Of a stretch of DNA of 6,188 bases, positions 1 to 6,078 are shown one piece after another. Made by a program: the position numbers and the translations under genes. The notes below the pieces were generated by a model that made no database searches, was not told the origin of the DNA, and saw nothing but the letters and a program-made list of their open reading frames with translations. Source of the stretch: Saprospiraceae bacterium (GTDB lineage Bacteria; Bacteroidota; Bacteroidia; Chitinophagales; Saprospiraceae); the NCBI GenBank assembly GCA_017995875.1, contig JAGOIB010000125.1:1-6188 (forward strand), given 5' to 3'. Position 1 is the first letter of the stretch; the number at the start of each line of letters is the position of its first letter.

Positions 1-52
1 ACAATTTTGAGCGACATGATTTGTACCTATTCGAGATGAGCAGTTTCTTTTC

Positions 53-96
53 AAAAAAAAACAACCGTTGGGCGTACGTACGGACGTCCGCGTACG
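53..96 (-). terminator. Palindrome cluster followed by a T9 run: candidate terminator of the leftward cluster
   Basis: The plus strand holds two overlapping 10-bp palindromes, CGTACGTACG (73-82) and CGGACGTCCG (81-90), followed by another CGTACG (91-96). The first CGTACG (73-78) can pair with the last, with a two-base TA bulge, around an inner CGG/CCG stem. This gives a GC-rich hairpin of about nine pairs. Read on the minus strand, it is followed after 11 bases by nine T residues (61 to 53), as in a Rho-independent terminator, although the T run is further from the stem than usual. The perfect palindromes could instead be a protein-binding site. No folding energy was calculated. Confidence 0.4.
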
Positions 97-134
97 ACAG
101 ATCACAGAAAGTGTTTCTATTGAATAATTATGTT

Positions 135-151
135 TGCCGTCTCTGACGGCA
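135..151 (-). terminator. Perfect 7-bp hairpin with 3-nt loop, possible terminator or 3'-end stabiliser
   Basis: TGCCGTC (135-141) and GACGGCA (145-151) are perfect inverted repeats around the loop TCT. The stem lies 46 bases beyond the stop of the -1-frame repeat tract (199-197) and about 210 bases beyond the nifJ stop. On the minus strand it is followed by an AT-rich stretch without a run of T, so it is a weak intrinsic terminator on its own. It could instead protect the 3' end or act together with the second dyad at 73-96. The structure is seen directly; the function is inferred. Confidence 0.35.
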
Positions 152-196
152 GGTTTATACATGTTCATTATTCTGTTGATATTGTTGCAACTCATT

Positions 197-406
197 CTAT
201 TCTGTCTTCCTGCCAACTATTTCAGCCTCTTTAGCTTCTTCAGCCTCTTTAGCCTCTTCAGCTTCTTTAGCCTCTTCAGCCTCTTTAGCTTCTTCAGCTT
301 CTTCAGCTTCTTCAGCCTCTTCAGCTTCTTTAGCCTCTTCAGCCTTTTCCCTTTCGCCTTTTAAAGCACTGGCTGAAAATTCTCTGCTCCACTCACCGCC
401 ATCGTC
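197..406 (-). other. Open -1-frame extension of nifJ encoding a Glu/Ala/Lys-rich tail
   Basis: In the frame one base behind nifJ there is a TGA at 409-407, then no stop for 69 codons until TAG at 199-197. The first 15 codons overlap the end of nifJ. The rest read through LKGEREK, then the fourteen (E/K)A(E/K) triplets, then IVGRKTE and the stop. A single extra base in the T4 run (379-376) or the T3 run (365-363), on the minus strand, would join NifJ smoothly to this tail. There is no ATG at its beginning, so it does not look like an independent gene. It may be the true NifJ C-terminus hidden by a one-base sequence error, a slippage variant, or a relic. No canonical X XXY YYZ site exists in the nifJ frame here, which argues against programmed frameshifting. 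A charged tail of this kind would form a single helix or a coiled coil. Confidence 0.4.
221..346 (-). repeat. Tandem array of fourteen 9-bp units (TTYAGCYTC on the plus strand)
   Basis: From 221 every nine bases fit TTYAGCYTC. There are thirteen exact units and one unit (338-346) ending in T. The only variation is at two pyrimidine positions, C/T at base 3 and C/T at base 7; AGC in the centre never changes. On the minus strand the unit is GARGCTRAA, which reads Glu-Ala-Glu or Glu-Ala-Lys in the frame one base behind nifJ. That gives 42 residues: 14 Ala, 22 Glu and 6 Lys. In the nifJ frame, past the stop, it would read as Arg/Lys-Leu-Lys repeats, and the third minus frame hits a TGA in units carrying GCTGAA. 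The unit length is a multiple of three, so copy-number change would keep any reading frame. Confidence 0.97.
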
Positions 407-3400
407 TCATATGTCTTCCACCGCAGGTCCACAATCTCCTGCGCCATCGCCATCAACTTTCCAGCCTCTGCCGGATTGGTAATGGAGAGTACTTTGTAAC
501 GCAATTCTTTATAAGCGTAATCCTTCAACGAGATCGTAGGTCGTGGTGAATCAAGTACAAATGGATTGCGACCGGCCTTGCGTAGCATCGGATTGTAGCG
601 GATCAGTGGCCAATACCCACTGGCTACTGCATTGGCTTGCTGCTCCATACCTTTCTGCATATCGATACCATGCGCGATGCAATGACTGTATGCTAGGATC
701 AGTGAAGGTCCATCATACGCTTCTGCTTCACGCATCGCCAATAGTGTCTGTTGTGGATTTGCTCCCATAGCTATTTGTGCCACATAAACATTGCCATACG
801 ATATCGCCTGTAATGCCAAATCCTTTTTACCTACCCGCTTTCCTGCTGAGGCAAATTTTGCAGTTGCTGCAGTAGGCGTTGCTTTCGACATCTGTCCGCC
901 GGTATTGGAATACACTTCTGTATCCAGGACCAATACATTGATATTCCTTCCCGTCGCCAGCGCATGATCCAATCCACCTGATCCAATGTCATACGCCCAG
1001 CCATCACCACCGATCAACCACACAGCTCTATGTACTAGGAAATCAGCGAGAGACAATAGGTTTGCTGCAAGCGGTGATTTTATTTCAAGCAATTTATTTT
1101 TCAACGCATCTACCCGTATCCGCTGGGCAGCAATTTCCGATTCAAGTTTTTGAGGAGTATCAAGAAGGGCTTTGGCAAAATCACCACCAAGCTGTGGCTC
1201 AAGTTGCCGAACAAGATCACTCGCTATAGCAAGATGCTTATCAGCCGTAAGACGCATACCAAGACCAAACTCTGCATTGTCCTCAAAAAGTGAATTAGAC
1301 CACGCTGGTCCTTGTCCCGCTGCGTTTTTAGTCCAGGGTGTTGTCGGGAGGTTACCACCATATATAGATGAACAACCAGTTGCATTCGCTACCAACAATC
1401 TGTCACCAAACAATTGTGTCAGCAATTTGATATATGGGGTTTCTCCGCAACCTGCACATGCACCTGAAAATTCAAATAAGGGTTCTAGAAACTGTGCGCC
1501 ATGCACCATCGAGAAATTAACCGTTGAGCGGTCGTTAAACGGAATGGATTCGAAATAGTCAATATTCTTCCGCTCTTCTTCAAGTGTTGGGGCGATCGGT
1601 CGGAGATTGATAGCTCGTTTGCTTCGGTCCTTTGGATCCGTAGCCGGACATGCATCGACACAGAGATTACAGCCAGTGCAATCTTCACCATATACCTGCA
1701 GGGTATATTTCGTGTCCGGAAAGCCTCGCGCATTGATTGGCGCATATTTAAATCCATCCGGTGCAGCCTCAAGCAGATCAGTGTGATAAAATTTTGCACG
1801 GATCACAGCATGGGGGCAGACAAAACTGCAATTGCCACATTGAATGCATAGATCCGGTTCCCATGTGGCGATCATGTCAGAGATGTTCCTCTTCTCCCAT
1901 TTGGTGGTGCCTGAAGGATAGGTGCCATCTACAGGCATAGCGCTCACCGGAATAGCATCTCCCTGGTCTGACATCATCTTTGCAATTACCTCTTTGACAA
2001 ATGCTGGAGCCTTAGGTGAAACAACAAGATTTAGACGATGCTTAGCAGTAGTTTTTGCGGGAATCGTTACTTCAAATAAATGTTCAAGTGTTTGGTCAAC
2101 GGCCTTGAAATTTTGGTCGATGACAGCCTTGCCTTTTTTGAAATAGGTTTTCTCAATGGCCTTTTTAATATGTGTGATCGCTTCATCCTTTGGTAACACA
2201 CCTGAGATAGCGAAGAAACAGGTTTGCATGATCGTATTGATGCGTCCCGCCATCCCGGTATCCTGTGCTACCTGATCAGCATCGATAGTATACAACCTGA
2301 TATTTTTAGAAAGGATAGTTTCCTGAACGATCAACGGAAGATTGTCCCAGATGGTCTCCCGGGAAAAAGGACTGTTGATCAGAAAGGTAGCGCCGTTTTT
2401 TGCCAGCGTCAGCATGTCTACTTTTTCGAGAAAATTGAACTGATGACATGCAATAAAATTTGCTTGCCCGATTAAGTAAGGTGCTTTAATTGGTTTTGGG
2501 CCAAACCGAAGATGCGATACAGTACGAGCTCCGGATTTTTTCGAATCATAGACAAAATATCCTTGTGCAAATAAGTCCGTGTTTTCACCGATGATCTTGA
2601 TGCTGTTTTTGTTGGCACCAACTGTGCCATCAGCACCTAGTCCATAGAAGAGCGCCTGGGTCCAGCCTGATTCGTCAAGCATAAAGTTTGGATCATACAC
2701 AAGACTCATGTGTGTAACATCATCATGGATGCCAATTGTGAAATGGTTTTTCGGCCTGGTTTTTTTCAATTCATCAAACACTGACTTGGCCATTGCTGGT
2801 GTAAACTCCTTTGAAGACAATCCAAACCGACCACCAATGATATGAGGCAATGACGTAATCAAGCCTTGATGAAATGCTTCAACAAGGGATGTAAGTACAT
2901 CCTGGTAAAGAGGTTCTCCGGAAGCACCTGATTCTTTGGTACGATCGAGTACAGCGATTGATTTTACAGATGATGGAAGCACATTTACTAAATAGTCAAT
3001 GGAGAATGGCCTGAACAACCTGACTTGAATGACACCTGTGCTTTCGCCTTTTGCATTCAAGAAGGCTGATGTTTCTGCAGCAGTCTCTGCTCCGGAACCC
3101 ATGATCACAATGATCCGGTCAGCACTAGTAGAACCATAATACTCGAATGGCTTATAGGTACGTCCGGTAAGTTGGCTGAATTTGTCCATTGCGTTTGCAA
3201 CGGTATCAGGGCATTGATTGTAGAACGAATTGGCTGATTCACGGCCCTGGAAATAAACATCCGGATTTTGTGCTGTACCGCGAATAAACGGATTATCCGG
3301 ATTCAGTGCCCGCTTGCGATGTGCGAATACAAGTTCATCATCAATCATCGCTTTGATGGTTTCCTCAGGGATCAGGAATAATTTGTTTACTTCATGCGAT

Positions 3401-3936
3401 GTGCGGAAGCCATCAAAGAAATGAATAAAGGGAATGCGGGCTTCTAATGTAGCTGCCTGTGCGATCAATGCCATATCATGCGCTTCCTGCACACTCGCGG
3501 ATGCAAGCATCGCAAATCCTGTCGTACGTGCAGCCATCACATCCTGATGATCACCAAAAATCGATAGTGCTTGTGCTGCAAGTGACCGTGCGGCTACATG
3601 AAATACACAGGAGGTAAGTTCACCGGCAATCTTATACATATTGGGCAGCATCAACATGAGCCCCTGCGATGCGGTAAATGTTGTCGTCAGTGCACCGGTT
3701 TGAAGCGCTCCGTGTACGGTTCCTGCAGCTCCGGCTTCGCTTTGCATCTCCATGATATCGGGTACATTGCCCCAGATATTTTTAGTGCCTTTCGCTGACC
3801 ATTCATCGGCAAGTTCAGCCATAGTAGAAGAGGGTGTGATCGGGTAGATCGCACATACTTCATTGACTCTATAGGCTATATAGGCAGTGGCTTCATTGCC
3901 ATCGAGGGTAGCCGCTTTTAGTTGTTCACTCATCAT
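361..3936 (-). CDS. nifJ: Pyruvate:ferredoxin (flavodoxin) oxidoreductase, single-chain
   Basis: This cytoplasmic enzyme oxidises pyruvate with CoA to acetyl-CoA and CO2 and reduces ferredoxin or flavodoxin. At 1191 residues it has the usual length of the one-chain family. Visible parts in order: N-terminal thiamine-diphosphate domain with YPITPSS (31-37) and Glu67 in MQSEAGA; second transketolase-like domain from about 270; gamma-type domain from about 430, opening GLGADGTVGANK; EKR linker (681-683); a two-cluster ferredoxin domain with Cys697/700/703/707 and Cys753/756/759/763; and the C-terminal TPP/Mg domain with GGDGWAYDIG (976-985) and DTEVYSNTGGQ (1005-1015). The proximal-cluster cysteines are Cys827, Cys830, Cys855 and Cys1086, spaced as in the Desulfovibrio africanus enzyme, so every catalytic and cluster ligand I can check is present. 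ATG 3936 is followed directly by a second ATG (3933) that could equally be used; the leader is A-rich without a Shine-Dalgarno. It lies 20 bp after the GltD-like gene. The conserved part ends near YETMA (1180), and the last 11 residues may be altered by a frameshift. Confidence 0.98.
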   Translation of the reverse strand: MMSEQLKAATLDGNEATAYIAYRVNEVCAIYPITPSSTMAELADEWSAKGTKNIWGNVPDIMEMQSEAGAAGTVHGALQTGALTTTFTASQGLMLMLPNMYKIAGELTSCVFHVAARSLAAQALSIFGDHQDVMAARTTGFAMLASASVQEAHDMALIAQAATLEARIPFIHFFDGFRTSHEVNKLFLIPEETIKAMIDDELVFAHRKRALNPDNPFIRGTAQNPDVYFQGRESANSFYNQCPDTVANAMDKFSQLTGRTYKPFEYYGSTSADRIIVIMGSGAETAAETSAFLNAKGESTGVIQVRLFRPFSIDYLVNVLPSSVKSIAVLDRTKESGASGEPLYQDVLTSLVEAFHQGLITSLPHIIGGRFGLSSKEFTPAMAKSVFDELKKTRPKNHFTIGIHDDVTHMSLVYDPNFMLDESGWTQALFYGLGADGTVGANKNSIKIIGENTDLFAQGYFVYDSKKSGARTVSHLRFGPKPIKAPYLIGQANFIACHQFNFLEKVDMLTLAKNGATFLINSPFSRETIWDNLPLIVQETILSKNIRLYTIDADQVAQDTGMAGRINTIMQTCFFAISGVLPKDEAITHIKKAIEKTYFKKGKAVIDQNFKAVDQTLEHLFEVTIPAKTTAKHRLNLVVSPKAPAFVKEVIAKMMSDQGDAIPVSAMPVDGTYPSGTTKWEKRNISDMIATWEPDLCIQCGNCSFVCPHAVIRAKFYHTDLLEAAPDGFKYAPINARGFPDTKYTLQVYGEDCTGCNLCVDACPATDPKDRSKRAINLRPIAPTLEEERKNIDYFESIPFNDRSTVNFSMVHGAQFLEPLFEFSGACAGCGETPYIKLLTQLFGDRLLVANATGCSSIYGGNLPTTPWTKNAAGQGPAWSNSLFEDNAEFGLGMRLTADKHLAIASDLVRQLEPQLGGDFAKALLDTPQKLESEIAAQRIRVDALKNKLLEIKSPLAANLLSLADFLVHRAVWLIGGDGWAYDIGSGGLDHALATGRNINVLVLDTEVYSNTGGQMSKATPTAATAKFASAGKRVGKKDLALQAISYGNVYVAQIAMGANPQQTLLAMREAEAYDGPSLILAYSHCIAHGIDMQKGMEQQANAVASGYWPLIRYNPMLRKAGRNPFVLDSPRPTISLKDYAYKELRYKVLSITNPAEAGKLMAMAQEIVDLRWKTYETMAVSGAENFQPVL

Positions 3937-3956
3937 TTTTTATCGCGTAAAAGCGT

Positions 3957-5609
3957 TTATGATTTTTCAAATTCTACTGCCAGGGGTTCCGGAGCCATGT
4001 CGATTGCATGACACGGACATTGCTCAAAGCATACCGCACAACCTGTGCAAAGTGTATAATTGAAATGATATCTTTTCCCGGGGCCTAGCTTGATGACGGC
4101 TCCTTCCGGACATGCTCCGTAGCAACCATCGCACTCGAAGCAATTGCCACATGAATAGCAACGGCTGGCTTCATAGCGTGCCTCCGGTTCTGTCAATCCC
4201 TGGACGATCTCTGAAAAGTCTTTAGTAGCCTCATCAAGCGCAAGGTGAGGCTGAAGTTTTTTAGGTGCATCCGTCTTGTACCACACATTGAGGCTTTCGA
4301 ATCCGACGAGAGAATGTTTCTTCTCAGGTACATATTCTTGTGATCGCAGGAATCCATCGATATATCGTGCCGCTTTTTTTCCATGACCAACAGCAATGGT
4401 GACACTTCGTTCACCAGGCACCATATCGCCTCCTGCAAAAATGCCTTTGGCGCCGGTCATCATATTTGCGCCAACGATTACAGTACCATCATCCTTAAAT
4501 GAAATGCCTTCAACATTTTTTAGAAAACTTGTGTCAGTGTCCTGCCCAAGCGCAAGGATCAGTGAATCAGCTTCGAGTGTTTCGAATTGACCGGTGGGGA
4601 CTGGCTTGCCATCTACAATATTCATGACCTCAACAGTGAAAGAACTCTGATCTATACTCTTAATGGTGCGCAGCCAGTGTATTTTGACGCCTTCGCCCAT
4701 CGCTTCATCAGCTTCAAAATCATGGGCAGGCATATGTTCCCGGTCACGGCGGTAAATGATGAGGGCTTCATCGGCTCCGAGGCGCTTTGCCATTCTGGCA
4801 GCGTCCATCGCTGTGTTACCTCCACCATACACGACAACACGCCTGCCCAGTTTCGGGGCGTTCCCAAGTTCGACTTCACGTATGAAACTTACAGCATCCA
4901 GGATCTGTCCTGCATCACGCGCGGGTATCTCGGCTTTACGGCCGATATGGGCACCTACGGCGATAAAGACAGCATCATAATTGCCCGCTTCTTTTTCAGC
5001 AGCCACATCTTCCACTTTATGATTAAGACGAATGGTCACACCTGATTTTTCGATTCGTTTGATTTCGTCCATGAGAATATTGCGCGGCAACCTGTATGCA
5101 GGAATGCCAAAGTGCATCATACCTCCGGGTAACGGACCCGCTTCATGTATGTCAACTTTGTGGCCGAAGCGCGTGAGATGGAATGCTGCAGAAAGTCCAC
5201 TTGGACCTGCCCCTATGATTAATATTTTCTTGCCGGTGGGTATTGCTTTTTTTTCAATCTCCCATCCTTCTTCAAGGGCTTTATCCCCCAGGAATCTTTC
5301 AACTGCATGGATACTTACAGCGTGATCTACAAAACTGCGGTTGCAGTGATCTTCACATGGATGATAACACACACGACCATGAATAGCCGGCATCGGATTT
5401 TCTTCAATCAGTTTTTGCCACGCTTCCTTGTATTGTCCTGCTTGTGCCAGTCCCAGCCAGGCCTGGATGTTTTCTCCTGCAGGGCAGGCATTATTGCATG
5501 GTGGAAGGAAATCCGTGTAGACAGGTCGTTGTGTTCGCTGTGGGCCTGTGCCTTCCGCATGTAGACCGAGGTCAGGTTTTGTCGTTAAATCTTTATACGT
5601 GTACGTCAT
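3957..5609 (-). CDS. GltD-like FAD/NAD(P)H oxidoreductase with C-terminal 2x[4Fe-4S] ferredoxin domain
   Basis: This 550-residue cytoplasmic flavoprotein is of the glutamate synthase small-subunit type. It has an N-terminal cluster-binding region (Cys38-x3-Cys42-Pro, then Cys81-x3-Cys85-x3-Cys89), an FAD Rossmann motif GAGPSGLSA (133-141), an NAD(P)H-binding motif YGGGNTAMDAAR (261-272) with YRRDRE (286-291), which favours NADPH, and the closing FAD motif FAGGDMVPGERS (391-402). Unlike true GltD it adds about 70 residues with two ferredoxin-type clusters: Cys490/493/496/500 and Cys521/524/527/531, plus extra Cys484 and Cys487 in front. No glutamate synthase large subunit is in the window, so glutamate synthesis is unlikely. 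Its place 20 bp upstream of nifJ suggests electron transfer between ferredoxin, or NifJ itself, and NAD(P)H, as proposed for related NfnB- or BzdV-type proteins. That role is inferred. ATG 5609 is preceded by GAAGGA about 14 bases upstream, somewhat far for a ribosome-binding site. Confidence 0.93.
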   Translation of the reverse strand: MTYTYKDLTTKPDLGLHAEGTGPQRTQRPVYTDFLPPCNNACPAGENIQAWLGLAQAGQYKEAWQKLIEENPMPAIHGRVCYHPCEDHCNRSFVDHAVSIHAVERFLGDKALEEGWEIEKKAIPTGKKILIIGAGPSGLSAAFHLTRFGHKVDIHEAGPLPGGMMHFGIPAYRLPRNILMDEIKRIEKSGVTIRLNHKVEDVAAEKEAGNYDAVFIAVGAHIGRKAEIPARDAGQILDAVSFIREVELGNAPKLGRRVVVYGGGNTAMDAARMAKRLGADEALIIYRRDREHMPAHDFEADEAMGEGVKIHWLRTIKSIDQSSFTVEVMNIVDGKPVPTGQFETLEADSLILALGQDTDTSFLKNVEGISFKDDGTVIVGANMMTGAKGIFAGGDMVPGERSVTIAVGHGKKAARYIDGFLRSQEYVPEKKHSLVGFESLNVWYKTDAPKKLQPHLALDEATKDFSEIVQGLTEPEARYEASRCYSCGNCFECDGCYGACPEGAVIKLGPGKRYHFNYTLCTGCAVCFEQCPCHAIDMAPEPLAVEFEKS

Positions 5610-5695
5610 GATCGAATGGAAAGTCCTTCAGCAGAACTTTGAATTTTAGGTGCAACAGAAATTGATGAGGGATGATTATAAAGTTTCAGCGACAT
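5606..5695 (-). CDS. Possible 29-residue small ORF bridging two genes
   Basis: An ATG at 5695 begins two bases after the TGA of the upstream gene (5700-5698). It opens a 29-codon frame that ends in a TGA at 5608-5606, overlapping the ATG of the GltD-like gene as ATGA. The peptide begins MSLKLYNHP and ends EGLSIRS; it is Ser-rich and shows no membrane segment or recognisable motif. In favour of translation is the exact fit: the frame fills the 88-bp gap, and its end would allow translational coupling to the next gene. Against it are the short length, the absence of a ribosome-binding site, and a codon makeup that could arise by chance. It may equally be untranslated leader for the downstream gene. 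Confidence 0.22.
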   Translation of the reverse strand: MSLKLYNHPSSISVAPKIQSSAEGLSIRS

Positions 5696-5697
5696 GA

Positions 5698-6078
5698 TCA
5701 ATAAGCAGGTGTTTCTGTCAGGACGATGTCCCTCGCTTGTTGTGCCGCCTTCAGGCATTCATCCACCTGGTCATGGTCGAGACAATAATCCTTGTCATGT
5801 TTTTCAAACCTGCAATGAATCTGGCTTAGATTGAGTTGGTCAAACCTGGAATCAACGTCCTTGCATTGTTCTAGTAAACTGACAAGCGATACAGGGTGAT
5901 GCACCGGTATTTGTCTTCGAATCAGGAAACCGGCAAGAAAATTGGAAAGCGAAAGCCTTGAATGGGTACAGATAAGGTGTGTGACAACGTCTTCAGCAGA
6001 CCGTTGCTGCTCATGTTCAGCAGCTTCAAGCATTTCTTTTGCAGTAGCGTATAGAATATCGGACCTGTCTTTTCCCAT
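5698..6078 (-). CDS. Unrecognised small helical protein, HEPN-like in outline
   Basis: This is a 126-residue soluble protein that I cannot assign firmly. It shows no signal peptide or membrane segment. The layout is an N-terminal helix (about 3-28), a longer helix (about 29-54) with THLICTHSRLSLSNFLAGFLI, a proline/histidine turn VHHPVSLVSLLEQC (59-72), and a C-terminal helix DHDQVDECLKAAQQARDIV (101-119). This order, with the H-x-(V/L)-x-x-L-L segment after the long helix, resembles small HEPN-domain proteins. The usual HEPN nuclease motif R-x4-6-H is not clear; the closest is Arg90-FEK-His94. It has five Cys (37, 72, 89, 99, 108) and several His, so metal binding is possible but not shown. 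ATG 6078 is the only in-frame start after the upstream TAA (6099-6097). An A-rich AAAAAAGG sits just two bases before it. It is first in the cluster in this window and probably co-transcribed with the redox genes. Confidence 0.75.
   Translation of the reverse strand: MGKDRSDILYATAKEMLEAAEHEQQRSAEDVVTHLICTHSRLSLSNFLAGFLIRRQIPVHHPVSLVSLLEQCKDVDSRFDQLNLSQIHCRFEKHDKDYCLDHDQVDECLKAAQQARDIVLTETPAY

Larger units (their letters stand above)
1..196. other. Non-coding region downstream of the nifJ cluster
   Basis: No convincing gene is present here on either strand. Together with the repeat array to its right it makes up the roughly 360 bases left of nifJ. The visible contents are an A9 tract (53-61), a cluster of overlapping GC-rich palindromes (73-96), and a compact hairpin (135-151). 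All lie downstream of the leftward cluster and are best read as 3'-end and terminator structure. A TAnnTTTG-like octamer at 129-136 on the plus strand has no matching upstream -33 element and no credible gene after it. Confidence 0.6.

Noticed and set aside
10..20. AGCGACATGAT shared between the left edge and 5688-5698
   Set aside because: An 11-base match is expected by chance in a 6-kb window and the flanks do not align, so it is not treated as a direct repeat or attachment site.
129..136. TATGTTTG on the plus strand, an exact match to the Bacteroidota -7 consensus TAnnTTTG
   Set aside because: No TTG-type -33 element lies about 20 bases upstream, it overlaps the hairpin at 135-151, and no credible plus-strand gene follows.
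134..364. Plus-strand 76-codon frame with a hydrophobic start and Phe-Ser-Leu/Phe repeats
   Set aside because: It is the antisense reading of the 9-bp repeat array, starts at TTG, has no ribosome-binding site, runs into the nifJ 3' end, and its composition follows directly from the repeat. A membrane peptide cannot be excluded but nothing supports it.
359..366. TTTAAAA at the nifJ stop as a programmed -1 frameshift site
   Set aside because: The heptamer T TTA AAA is phased with the -1 frame and not with the nifJ frame, so it cannot move nifJ ribosomes into the repeat frame. No other X XXY YYZ site in phase was seen between 364 and 406.
1485..1799. Minus-strand 104-codon frame inside nifJ
   Set aside because: It lies wholly within the conserved cluster-binding part of nifJ in another frame and shows no recognisable domain, so it is an overlap artefact.
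5675..5704. TATAAT with TTGATC 15 bases upstream on the minus strand, resembling a sigma-70 promoter before the GltD-like gene
   Set aside because: The spacer is short, the -35 is poor, and the presumed Bacteroidota host uses a different consensus. In an AT-rich gap such a match is expected by chance; an internal promoter remains possible.
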